Of a stretch of DNA of 64,000 nt, positions 1 to 8,077 are shown piece after piece. The stretch lies in the NCBI RefSeq assembly GCF_031598375.1, contig NZ_CP123872.1, positions 682,001 to 746,000 on the forward strand, read 5' to 3'. Position 1 is the stretch's first letter, and each line of letters begins with the position of its first letter. A model generated the notes under the pieces. The model was not told the DNA's origin. It made no database searches and saw only the letters and a program-made list of their open reading frames with translations. The position numbers and the translations under genes are program-made. This DNA comes from Temperatibacter marinus. GTDB taxonomy: Bacteria > Pseudomonadota > Alphaproteobacteria > Sphingomonadales > Kordiimonadaceae.

Positions 1-449
1 CCACGCATTGTCCGGCCTGCAAGCTCAAGAAAACCAGTCCGATTAATCAGACCCGTATTTGGGTCAAAATGATCTTGCATCATACCATAATCATTCGCGA
101 GAGGAGCTGAGCGCAGTGCAATATAGATCGCTTCATCCGTCATGTGCAGGGCAAAAACTCGAAGATTGATTTGACCCCCCACTGTATTTTTGAAACGAAC
201 AGGCAGAGGTCCAAGACGTTTTTTCTCTGCAATTCGGGGGAAGAAGGCATCAATGAAAGGCATATCTTCATCCACAACTAAATCATGGATTCTCTTGCCA
301 ATTAATGTCGTTTCCTCAGAGGGTGTAATGCGAGAACAGGCACCGCCTTCATAATGAATTTTCCCACTCACATTAACTTCTAGAAATATCTCCGCAGAAG
401 CGAAAGCAAAAGCAACAAATCGTTCTCTGTCCTTTTTGATATCCTGCAT
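1..449 (-). CDS. PAS/GGDEF-like signalling protein, 5' part only
   Basis: The reading frame starts at the ATG on 449 and runs off the left edge, so only about the first 149 residues are visible. Residues 1-120 have the look of a small PAS-like sensor: alternating beta/alpha character with no signal peptide or membrane segment. They are followed near residue 130 by DPNTGLINRTGF, which resembles the opening DxxTGLxNRxxF of GGDEF domains. The whole protein is therefore probably a PAS-GGDEF or PAS-GGDEF-EAL regulator of cyclic-di-GMP. The catalytic GGDEF/EAL residues lie outside the window, so activity cannot be judged. It is divergent from the S9 peptidase gene. Confidence 0.55.
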   Translation of the reverse strand, partial: MQDIKKDRERFVAFAFASAEIFLEVNVSGKIHYEGGACSRITPSEETTLIGKRIHDLVVDEDMPFIDAFFPRIAEKKRLGPLPVRFKNTVGGQINLRVFALHMTDEAIYIALRSAPLANDYGMMQDHFDPNTGLINRTGFLELAGRTMR

Positions 450-582
450 TCTTTAACCTTCACCCAATACAATCGCATTCCCTAACGAATATTCATACCC
501 TGACAGTCAAGACCGCTCTAGTCAACATTGAATTATTCTGTTAGCGTGCTGATCTCGTTGAAATCCAATAGGGGGATATCAA

Positions 583-2634
583 ATGACTCTTGATAATCTT
601 AAAAAAACCTTCTCTGTAATAGCACTTGCCTTACTCTGCTATCTACCTGCTTATGCTGCAGAGGATAAGCTTTCTTATAAAGATGTTTTTGCCATAGAAT
701 ATGCTGCTAATCCTGTAATGATGCCTGATGGTAAGACTGTTCTCTATGAACGGCGCTCCATGGATATGATGACTGATAGCATGAGAATAAATCTATGGAC
801 CGTGAACCTAGATGGCACAGATCATTTGCCTTTACTCTCCGGAAAGGCAAGTCACCGAGCTGCCAGCTTCAGTCAGAACGGCAAAAAAATGGCTTATCTT
901 TCCAGCAAGGAAGGGAAAACCCAAATCTACGTCCGGCATATGGAAAGCGGTAAAACGGCACGAGTGACCGATGTACAAATGGGACCATCAGGCTTGTCTT
1001 TTTCTCCTGATGGTAAATGGATCGCTTTTTCCATGTTCACCCCGACAGCGTCTAAAAAATTATTCTCAATTCCTTTCCGCCCAAAGGGTGCTGAATGGGC
1101 GAAAGAGGCTACTTATATCGACAGCACTCTTTTCCAACGTGACGGGTCAGGCATGCGCCGCCCTGGAAATATGCAAATATATATCGTTCCTGCAGACGGC
1201 GGTACGCCTCGTCAGATTACCAAAGGGGCTTTTGATCATGGCGGTCGCATGGCATGGAGCCCAGAAGGCGATAGTCTCTTCATCTCGGCCAATCGTCGCC
1301 CTGACAATGATATGGATATATTCAACAGCGACATTTATCGTCTATCCATCATCGATGGATCGCTCACGCAACTCACAAGCACATCAGGCCCTGAAGGCAG
1401 TCCTACACTGAGCCCTGACGGTACAATGATTGCTTTCACTGGATTTATCGATAACGGAAAATCAAACCAAAATTCCACCCTCTATGTGATGAGTGTTGAC
1501 GGCAGCGATGTTCGTGAACTCACCCCTGAAGTTGACCGTGCTATTGGCGATATCCAATGGGCAGCCAATGGCGCTGGACTGTATTTCTCCTATGATACAT
1601 ATGGGAAAAAGAATGTTGGCTATGTGACCCTTCAAGGTGTGAGCTCAGTAAAAACAGATGCACTCGGGGGCCAAAGTATTGGGCGTCCCTATACGTCAGG
1701 CCAATATGATGCCACTGATGACGGCCGAATTATTTTCACTCAGTCAACAGGAGATCGCCCTGCAGATCTCGCCATCGTTGATCGGTTAGGCCGCGTAACA
1801 CAGCTCACAGATTTAAACAGCGATGTTTTCGCGCATAAAAAGATCAATAAGCCAGAAATTATGCCAATCACAAGCAGCCATGATGGGCGCGATCTTCTAG
1901 CTTGGATTGTCAAACCTGCGAACTTTGATCCCAGCAAGAAATATCCTCTGATCTTAGAAATTCACGGGGGTCCTCATACAGCTTACGGCCCTGAATTTTC
2001 TACTGAAGTACAGCTCTTTGCAGCTGCGGGTTATGTTGTGGTATACGGCAATCCACGGGGCAGTACATCCATGGGCTCTGAATTTGCAAACCTTATCGAT
2101 AAGAACTACCCCTCAGAAGATTATAACGATCTGATGGATATGGTCGATAACGTGGTTGCAAAAGGCTATGTGGACGAAGCCAATATGTTTGTTACTGGTG
2201 GGTCAGGGGGCGGTGTCCTCACAGCTTGGATTATTGGCAAGACTGACCGCTTTAAAGCTGCCGTTGTCGCTAAACCAGTTATCAACTGGATCAGCATGGT
2301 CGGCACTTCAGACATCTATACCTTCATGACTCGTTACTGGTTTACTAAAACCCCATGGGAAGATGTAGATCAATATTGGCGTCGCTCTCCCTTGTCTCTC
2401 GTTGGCAATGTGAAAACACCCACAATGGTATTGACTGGGGAATTGGATGTCAGAACGCCCATGTCTGAAAGTGAGCAATATTACGGCGCCCTTAGAATAC
2501 AAGGGGTCGAAAGTGCTCTTGTTCGCATTCAAGGTGCTTACCACGGGATTGCACGTCGCCCGTCAAACTTGGTCCGCAAAGTCGGGAATATTATCGCTTG
2601 GTTTGACAAGTATAAAGACAAAGAGGCTGAATAA
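583..2634 (+). CDS. Exported S9-family (prolyl oligopeptidase-like) peptidase
   Basis: This 683-residue serine peptidase has an N-terminal signal peptide (residues 1-25, cleavage near AYAA). A WD40/TolB-like beta-propeller follows, about residues 40-400, with repeated FSPDGKWIAF-type strands. The C-terminal alpha/beta-hydrolase domain covers about 430-680. The catalytic triad is visible: Ser541 in GGSGGG, Asp622 in GELDVRTP and His654 in AYHGI. This is the layout of S9C acylaminoacyl-peptidase/dipeptidyl-peptidase enzymes, which release short N-terminal pieces from oligopeptides, here in the periplasm. The ATG follows a GGGGGA ribosome site by 6 bases. The gene stands alone and ends at a strong hairpin. 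Its exact peptide specificity cannot be read from sequence. Confidence 0.9.
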   Translation: MTLDNLKKTFSVIALALLCYLPAYAAEDKLSYKDVFAIEYAANPVMMPDGKTVLYERRSMDMMTDSMRINLWTVNLDGTDHLPLLSGKASHRAASFSQNGKKMAYLSSKEGKTQIYVRHMESGKTARVTDVQMGPSGLSFSPDGKWIAFSMFTPTASKKLFSIPFRPKGAEWAKEATYIDSTLFQRDGSGMRRPGNMQIYIVPADGGTPRQITKGAFDHGGRMAWSPEGDSLFISANRRPDNDMDIFNSDIYRLSIIDGSLTQLTSTSGPEGSPTLSPDGTMIAFTGFIDNGKSNQNSTLYVMSVDGSDVRELTPEVDRAIGDIQWAANGAGLYFSYDTYGKKNVGYVTLQGVSSVKTDALGGQSIGRPYTSGQYDATDDGRIIFTQSTGDRPADLAIVDRLGRVTQLTDLNSDVFAHKKINKPEIMPITSSHDGRDLLAWIVKPANFDPSKKYPLILEIHGGPHTAYGPEFSTEVQLFAAAGYVVVYGNPRGSTSMGSEFANLIDKNYPSEDYNDLMDMVDNVVAKGYVDEANMFVTGGSGGGVLTAWIIGKTDRFKAAVVAKPVINWISMVGTSDIYTFMTRYWFTKTPWEDVDQYWRRSPLSLVGNVKTPTMVLTGELDVRTPMSESEQYYGALRIQGVESALVRIQGAYHGIARRPSNLVRKVGNIIAWFDKYKDKEAE

Positions 2635-2644
2635 CCTCTCACAC

Positions 2645-2677
2645 AGAAAAAAGGCTGGGATGACCCAGCCTTTTTTA
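2645..2677. terminator. Bidirectional rho-independent terminator
   Basis: A perfect stem AAGGCTGGG / CCCAGCCTT with a 4-base loop is flanked by an A-run on the left and a T-run on the right. It therefore works for the S9 peptidase gene (+) and the converging amidohydrolase gene (-). Confidence 0.85.
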
Positions 2678-2698
2678 TTGGTACCTTCCACAATCATT

Positions 2699-4438
2699 CT
2701 ATTGATCAAGGGCCTCAAAAACAATCTTCCCTTGGACCATGGTCAAAATTGGCCTAACTTTCAAAATATCCGCTTCTGGAATCACCATGATATCCTGGTG
2801 AAATCCTGTAAGATCGGCCCATTTTCCAACTGCAACAGAACCAAGATTTTCTTCTTGAAAACTGGCATAAGCTGGCCAGAGGGTAAACATTTTTAGAGCT
2901 TCTTGACGGCTGACCATTTCTTCAGGATGCCAATTGCTGTCCGAATAGCCTTTCATATCTTTTCGTGCTACTGCTGCATAAAATTCGATACGCGGATCCC
3001 CGCGCTCAACAGGGGCATCAGAACCACCTGCAATAATGACCCCGCTGTTGATCAATGATTTCCAAGCATAAGCCCCTTGTAACCGCTCATCCCCTAACCG
3101 TGATGGAGCAAAGTGTAAATCACCGATAGCATGAGAAGGCTGCATACTTGGGATCACATCCAATTGCTTGAACCGTGGAATATCATCTGGGTTTACAATT
3201 TGCGAATGCTCAATCCGCCATCTGGGGTCAGCATAGCGCCTTTCGTCTGATGGCACCAAGGCCAGAGCTTTCTCAAACCAATCCAAAACCAATCGATTGC
3301 CCTTGTCTCCTATTGCATGGGTATTGATTTGAATCCCCTCTCTAAGAGCAATCTCCAGCATCGGCATCCGCTCTTCTTCCTTCATTAACAGAAGCCCTGT
3401 CGTGTTAGCATCAGAATAGGGAGCAAGCAAAGCCGCTCCACGAGACCCAAGCGCACCGTCCATATACATTTTTACCGCTCGAGTCTGAATCTTATTGTTA
3501 TCACTCTGTCGTGGTCCAGTTTCTAAAAGAAAGCGCATATCTGTATCATTTATGGAATTATAGACCCGGATACCAAGCTGTTCTCCATCAGATAACTGCT
3601 CCATAATAGAAAGCTCTTCCCAGGCCACTGACATATTATGGAGACCTGTCCAGCCATAATTGGCATAAACTTCTGCCCCCTTGAGTAGAGCTGCAGCCAT
3701 TTTTTCTTGAGTCACTTTTGGCGTAAGAAGATCAAACGCATACATGGCCTTATCAACAAAAATTCCAACAGGTTCTCCGATAGCATTTTTTAAAATAGCC
3801 CCCCCGTCAGGTGCCGCACTTTCTTTATTGATACCCACGGCCTTCAGGGCTGCAGAATTCGCAACCAACGCATGGCCATCAGCCCTAAACAGGATGACAG
3901 GGACATCGCTTACTACCTTGTCTAAATCCCAGCGACTTGGAAATCTTTTCTCAGGCCAGTGCGTTTCGATCCATCCGCGTCCCATAATCACTGTCGTATC
4001 TGTCGCAACTTGTGCACGCCAATCTTTTAACTTTTCTTGCAATTGTGAGATTGACATTACGCCTTCAAGATTAAGTTCCATCTCACGTTGACCAATGCCT
4101 CTGAGATGGGCGTGGGCGTCAACAAAGCCGGGATAAACAGCCATCCCTTTTAGGTCTATGACATGCGTCTCTGCAGAAACATAGGCTTCAGCCCCTGCCC
4201 TTGTGCCCACATAGAGAAATCGACCCTCTTTAATCACAACGGCCTCAACCACTTCAGCAGAAGCTTCGTTAGTATAAATTTTCCCGCCCCAAATGACCGT
4301 ATCAGCCTGCTCAACCGAGACCATCTCCTGCTGCGAGCCTGGTTGATAAACCAAATTTTCTTGGTCTTCTTGAGCAGATAGAGATAAAGGCGTCAAACTC
4401 ATCCATAGAATAGTAAGAATTGATAATAATTTTGACAT
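2699..4438 (-). CDS. Exported amidohydrolase family 3 protein (YtcJ-like)
   Basis: This is a 579-residue metal-dependent amidohydrolase. The start chosen is the ATG at 4438, which gives MSKLLSILTILWMSL, a clear signal peptide ending in SLSAQ, behind a GGAGAGG site. An upstream extension to 4663 would bury the signal. The metal-binding HxH sits in VDAHAHLRG (about residue 100). A later His is in NTHAIGDKG, a further one in RIEHSQI, and the Asp is in GGSDAPVERG; this set is typical of PF07969 proteins. These enzymes hydrolyse amides or related bonds with a binuclear metal site. The substrate is unknown and the likely location is the periplasm. It is divergent from the O-ligase gene and converges on the S9 peptidase terminator. 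Confidence 0.85.
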   Translation of the reverse strand: MSKLLSILTILWMSLTPLSLSAQEDQENLVYQPGSQQEMVSVEQADTVIWGGKIYTNEASAEVVEAVVIKEGRFLYVGTRAGAEAYVSAETHVIDLKGMAVYPGFVDAHAHLRGIGQREMELNLEGVMSISQLQEKLKDWRAQVATDTTVIMGRGWIETHWPEKRFPSRWDLDKVVSDVPVILFRADGHALVANSAALKAVGINKESAAPDGGAILKNAIGEPVGIFVDKAMYAFDLLTPKVTQEKMAAALLKGAEVYANYGWTGLHNMSVAWEELSIMEQLSDGEQLGIRVYNSINDTDMRFLLETGPRQSDNNKIQTRAVKMYMDGALGSRGAALLAPYSDANTTGLLLMKEEERMPMLEIALREGIQINTHAIGDKGNRLVLDWFEKALALVPSDERRYADPRWRIEHSQIVNPDDIPRFKQLDVIPSMQPSHAIGDLHFAPSRLGDERLQGAYAWKSLINSGVIIAGGSDAPVERGDPRIEFYAAVARKDMKGYSDSNWHPEEMVSRQEALKMFTLWPAYASFQEENLGSVAVGKWADLTGFHQDIMVIPEADILKVRPILTMVQGKIVFEALDQ

Positions 4439-4597
4439 AGGCTGAAATTCCTCTCCAAAATGAACCTGAATTATATATAGTTTATTTGTGAAGGGGTGAC
4501 AAATGCTTATGAAGCCGTCATAATAGAGGAAAGAGCTTTGGCAGCTCTCAAACTTTGATGATGCAGTCAGCACTTTAACAAGGATTGGCAAACAAGA

Positions 4598-6001
4598 ATG
4601 CGCGGTTATTTTATTCTGTTGGGTATCTTTATGTGGATCCCTATTCTGATATTTAAGCCGCATGTAGGGATCTTGGTGTGGAACTGGATTTCACACATGG
4701 TACCGCAGGGGAATGCCCCGAATATTCAACATCTTCCCCTCTTAGATTCTGTCGCGGTGTTAACGCTTGCAGGTCTCTTTATTTCTAAAGAACCTCGTAA
4801 AATGCCCATGCATCCTATTTTCATGGCCATGCTTATTTTTTATGTGTGGACCATTTTCACGACAATTTTTGCAGGAAACCCTGGAGCCAGTGGGAAGTTT
4901 GTTCACTTAACAAAAATCTTATTTTTTGTCACTATGACCGTCATCGTTATGCAAAGCCCTCTTAGACTCAGGGCCTATTATTGGATTATGGGCTTGAGTA
5001 TGGCCTTCTATGCGATCAAAGGCGGGTTATTCTTGGTGATTACCGGCGGTGCAGGAATTGTAAAAGGCGGCGGCGGCATGCTGGCTGACCGCAATCAGCT
5101 AGCCATGGCACTTTCCATGACCATCCCAATTGCCTATTATCTCTATCTGCATCCCCCTCATCGATTGCTAAAGTTGCCAATGCTGGGCTCAGTTGTCTTG
5201 ACATTTTTATCAGTTATCGGAACCCAGTCTCGCGGCGGACTCATCGCCGGCCTCTCTGTGATGGGTATGCTTTTTCTGAATGTAAAAAAGAAAATGCTCG
5301 TAATCGGGCTGACTGTACCTCTCTTATTTCTTGGCTATCAATTTTTACCGGATCATATCAAAAATCGATACCAAACAATTGACACAGCCGCTGAAGAGGA
5401 CAGTAGTTTTCAAGGCCGCGTCGTCATGTGGAAATATGCAGTAAACCTCACCGAAGATTATCCTATTATGGGTGGCGGCTTCCTCAGCAACTATTATAAA
5501 CCTTACCAGGCCCGTTTTATGCCATTCGGACATGAACCCCTTGCGTATCATTCGGTGTATTTTGAAGTGTTAGGAGAGCATGGCTATGTTGGACTTTTCC
5601 TCTTTTTAACAATTATCTTTACCTCTTGGTTTTCAGCTGGGACTACCTATTCCATTTTAAAACAACATAAGGACTTGATGTGGTTGGCTGATATGGCAAA
5701 AACCCTCAGGCTCTCCGTCTTGGCATACAGTGTTGGCGGTTTAACGGTTAACATTTCTACGCTCGATTATTTTTATGATATGAGCTGCCTGATCATTTTA
5801 GTCCACATTATTGGCATGAAAATTTTAAGTGCGCGTGAAACGACAGAATCAACATTCAATCCTTTTGACGTAAAAGAAAAACACCTCTTTCATAAAGAGC
5901 AAGAGAGAGAAATTGTTGAAGAAGACGACAAGGATAATCCTTATAACCTCAGGCCCAAGAAAAAGAAGAAGAAATGGTCCCCTCACGGGGGTGATGGATA
6001 G
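4598..6001 (+). CDS. Putative O-glycosylation ligase, exosortase A-associated type
   Basis: This 467-residue polytopic membrane protein has about 10-12 hydrophobic segments. It has the Wzy/O-antigen-ligase motif region YHSVYFEVLGEHGYVGLFLFL (about 307-330) and the N-terminal pattern GILVWNWISHM...LFISKEP of the exosortase-A-linked ligase family (TIGR03097). Such proteins are thought to transfer lipid-linked glycans to polymers or proteins in the periplasm. The C-terminal tail (about 410-467) is soluble and very charged, and ends in a run of lysines. No exosortase, PEP-CTERM protein or glycosyltransferase lies nearby, so the gene is an orphan here. The start at 4598 lacks a strong ribosome site, but the hydrophobic segment begins directly after it. 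Confidence 0.8.
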   Translation: MRGYFILLGIFMWIPILIFKPHVGILVWNWISHMVPQGNAPNIQHLPLLDSVAVLTLAGLFISKEPRKMPMHPIFMAMLIFYVWTIFTTIFAGNPGASGKFVHLTKILFFVTMTVIVMQSPLRLRAYYWIMGLSMAFYAIKGGLFLVITGGAGIVKGGGGMLADRNQLAMALSMTIPIAYYLYLHPPHRLLKLPMLGSVVLTFLSVIGTQSRGGLIAGLSVMGMLFLNVKKKMLVIGLTVPLLFLGYQFLPDHIKNRYQTIDTAAEEDSSFQGRVVMWKYAVNLTEDYPIMGGGFLSNYYKPYQARFMPFGHEPLAYHSVYFEVLGEHGYVGLFLFLTIIFTSWFSAGTTYSILKQHKDLMWLADMAKTLRLSVLAYSVGGLTVNISTLDYFYDMSCLIILVHIIGMKILSARETTESTFNPFDVKEKHLFHKEQEREIVEEDDKDNPYNLRPKKKKKKWSPHGGDG

Positions 6002-6006
6002 GGATT

Positions 6007-6315
6007 CTATTCTTCACGATCAGATGAGCTTGACGCCCAGTCCATGCCTTTTGATTTTTTATATCTTAAAACCTTATAAAGAATAGCCGTCAAAGCTGCA
6101 GCTCCTATGATTGCAACAAGAACGATTGCGATGGCTGCGAAAATTTCTTCCCATTCATAAAGGCTTTTGCAGGCTAAGCTGCCCCCATCGCAAATGAATA
6201 TCCGGAAGGCATAATAAACAGTAATCGAAACAAATATTAAACTTGTCACCAAGCGAACAGACTGCCATGCAGACTTATTTTTGGGAGAATTTTCTTCTGG
6301 AATTATATTTTTCAT
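6007..6315 (-). CDS. Small two-pass membrane protein behind pspF
   Basis: This 102-residue protein is not recognised. The ATG at 6315 follows AAGGA by 9 bases; a TTG further up would overlap pspF. Two membrane segments are visible (about residues 16-38 and 52-76). The loop between them carries two cysteines in FICDGGSLACKSLYEW, which could form a disulfide on the periplasmic side. The C-terminus is basic, then acidic and Ser-rich. It lies 52 bases behind the pspF stop on the same strand, so it is probably co-transcribed with pspF. A role in envelope-stress sensing is only a guess from position. Confidence 0.6.
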   Translation of the reverse strand: MKNIIPEENSPKNKSAWQSVRLVTSLIFVSITVYYAFRIFICDGGSLACKSLYEWEEIFAAIAIVLVAIIGAAALTAILYKVLRYKKSKGMDWASSSSDREE

Positions 6316-6367
6316 CGCTGTCATCCTTATTTTATACACTATGATCTGAAGGCCATGAAGAAGCAAG

Positions 6368-7402
6368 TTACAATAACGTGTGTCGCTTCAAGGCATGCCT
6401 TAATTGATCATATGAAAGGTTAAGATGCTCAGCCGTTTTGCGTTGATTAAATTTATGCTGTTCCAAGGCTAATGTAAGATGTTGCTTCTCCATTTCTTGT
6501 AACTTAGTCTTCATACAATATGCGACGTGAGAGACGACTGGCTCTGTCAAGAGCTGCTGGTTGAGCGCCTCTGCTTCATTTCTCTGTTCGCTTTTATTCT
6601 TTTGCACGGGTCTGTTGGAAATCACTTGAGGTCTGTAAGGGCTCTCAAAAGGATCAAAGACAATATCATCTAAAGGGGCTTCTCCGTCCCATGCTCTATA
6701 GACAGCCCTTTCAACAACATTTTTCAATTCGCGAATATTGCCCGGCCATTGATGCGCCATCATTGCCTCCATAGCTTGATCCGTAAACCCCGGAAACTGA
6801 AGCCACTCCTGTTCTTTGGCCATTCTCTGTCCAAAGAAGTCTGTTAGCACCGGAATGTCCTCTTTGCGCTCTCGCAAAGGAGGAACGGTAATCACATCAA
6901 AAGCCAGCCTATCCAGTAAATCATGCCTGAACTCCCCTATATCTGCAGCAGCGGGTAAATCAATATTGGTGGCCCCAATAACCCTTACATCCACATGAAT
7001 TGTATCGTTACCCCCTAACCGTTCAAACTCCCCATACTCAATCACCCGCAGAAGTTTTTCTTGAGCTGCTGACGTTAAGGTACCAATTTCGTCCAAAAAC
7101 AAACTGCCCTCATGGGCAATTTCGAAACGCCCTTTTCTCCTTTTGGAAGCTCCGGTAAAAGCACCAGCCTCATAGCCGAAAAGTTCACTCTCCAACAGGT
7201 TTTCGGGCAAAGCTGCACAGTTCATTTTCTGATAAACCATATTCCAGCGCTGTGACAGGTAATGAAGGCGGGCAGCGATGAGCTCTTTACCTGTGCCCCG
7301 CTCTCCAATGACCAAGACAGGCCGTTCCATGGGCGCCGCACGAGAAATTTGATCCATCACATCTAAAAAGGGATTTGAGCTGCCAATAATTTGAATATCC
7401 AT
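6368..7402 (-). CDS. pspF: PspF, sigma-54 activator of the phage-shock operon
   Basis: This 344-residue bacterial enhancer-binding protein has the AAA+ domain at the very N-terminus and no receiver or sensor domain, as in E. coli PspF. Walker A GERGTGKE is at 33-40, the sigma-54-contacting GAFTGA at 80-85 and Walker B LFLDEIG at about 101-107. A Fis-type helix-turn-helix ends the protein (about 310-344). PspF remodels sigma-54 RNA polymerase at psp promoters and in the known system is held inactive by PspA. It is divergent from the sigma-54 promoter at 7550 with repeated candidate binding sites between. Those sites also lie just upstream of pspF itself, so autorepression is plausible. Confidence 0.93.
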   Translation of the reverse strand: MDIQIIGSSNPFLDVMDQISRAAPMERPVLVIGERGTGKELIAARLHYLSQRWNMVYQKMNCAALPENLLESELFGYEAGAFTGASKRRKGRFEIAHEGSLFLDEIGTLTSAAQEKLLRVIEYGEFERLGGNDTIHVDVRVIGATNIDLPAAADIGEFRHDLLDRLAFDVITVPPLRERKEDIPVLTDFFGQRMAKEQEWLQFPGFTDQAMEAMMAHQWPGNIRELKNVVERAVYRAWDGEAPLDDIVFDPFESPYRPQVISNRPVQKNKSEQRNEAEALNQQLLTEPVVSHVAYCMKTKLQEMEKQHLTLALEQHKFNQRKTAEHLNLSYDQLRHALKRHTLL

Positions 7403-7430
7403 AAAACTCTTCTTCTTGCGTCATCTTCTT

Positions 7431-7477
7431 TACTAAATATTAGCATTTATTACTAATATTTGGCAAATTATTACTAA
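7431..7477. promoter_or_regulatory. Candidate PspF upstream activating sites
   Basis: Three TACTAA motifs start at 7431, 7451 and 7472, about two helical turns apart. One is part of the inverted repeat ATTAG-N9-CTAAT (7439-7457). They sit about 75-120 bases upstream of the sigma-54 promoter, the usual place for enhancer sites, and 29-75 bases upstream of the pspF start. Assigning them to PspF is inference from position. Confidence 0.55.
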
Positions 7478-7549
7478 CCCTACGTGCTCTAAAAAAGGAA
7501 TTTATAATTTTATTCAATAATATCAGTTAGTTACGATTTTTTTAAAAAC

Positions 7550-7565
7550 TGGCACGCAGGCTGCA
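7550..7565 (+). promoter_or_regulatory. Sigma-54 (-24/-12) promoter of the psp operon
   Basis: TGGCACGCAGGCTGCA matches the sigma-54 consensus TGGCACG-N4-TTGCA except for one base, with the invariant GG and GC at the correct 10-base spacing. It reads toward the small ORF and pspA and is divergent from pspF. The first ATG is about 105 bases downstream. Confidence 0.85.
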
Positions 7566-7670
7566 ATATTTAGGGTGTAGCGAGGAAAAAAAGAATAAAA
7601 CGGTCCGAGTTACGACAGCGAGACAAAAACATAAGCCCGAATGGGCCAACAATAATAAAAGGAACTAACA

Positions 7671-7841
7671 ATGACATACGGTTTTAACCAGGTAGAAAAA
7701 ATAGCCGGCACAGGCACCCTGGTGGATCTCAAGGATCAACGTAAACCTATGATGGTTAATATTGAAGCAACAGGCTTCTTTGGTGACACAACAAGTTTAC
7801 GGAGACAGCGACGCCGCAACAGAATTCGCCGCCTCAATTGA
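7671..7841 (+). CDS. Unrecognised 56-residue ORF opening the psp operon, possibly frameshifted
   Basis: The ATG at 7671 follows AAAAGGAA by 6 bases, and the frame runs 56 codons to a TGA. The first 42 residues (MTYGFNQVEKIAGTGT...) look like ordinary protein, but the last 14 are almost all Arg, with RRQRRR near the end. In the +1 frame the same bases (7795-7851) read VYGDSDAATEFAASIEGW then stop, which looks more natural as a C-terminus. Either the gene encodes a basic-tailed peptide, or a one-base indel near 7790-7795 has split a protein of about 59 residues. It is the first gene behind the sigma-54 promoter, so it should be induced with pspA. No homologue is recognised. Confidence 0.5.
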   Translation: MTYGFNQVEKIAGTGTLVDLKDQRKPMMVNIEATGFFGDTTSLRRQRRRNRIRRLN

Positions 7842-8014
7842 AGGTTGGTAAAGTAGCTGGGTCAGGATAATAAAATAATAACAGCCTGCCCCGTCCCGAA
7901 GCCAAAAAACAAAATTATAAGGCAAGGGAAAAACCCCACGGAGGCCATTCCAAAAAGGGAGGCCAACGCAAGGCCCGAGTTTGATACGACAGCAAATGAG
8001 GGGTGACCGTCAAA
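7842..8014. other. Leader between small ORF and pspA
   Basis: About 170 bases hold no supportable gene. GGAGGCC occurs twice (7937-7943 and 7960-7966). The stretch is probably untranslated psp mRNA, with the hairpin at 8015-8037 and the pspA ribosome site (AAAGGAA, 8062-8068) following. Confidence 0.4.
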
Positions 8015-8037
8015 GGGGGAGAGCAAAACTCTCCCCC
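8015..8037 (+). other. Strong mRNA hairpin upstream of pspA
   Basis: A perfect 9-base stem GGGGGAGAG / CTCTCCCCC with loop CAAAA lies 40 bases before the pspA start and has no T-run behind it. It is unlikely to be a terminator. It could protect or mark a processing point of the pspA message. Confidence 0.55.
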
Positions 8038-8077
8038 CACGACATGAGGATAGTAAGTAATTAAAAGGAATAGTAAA

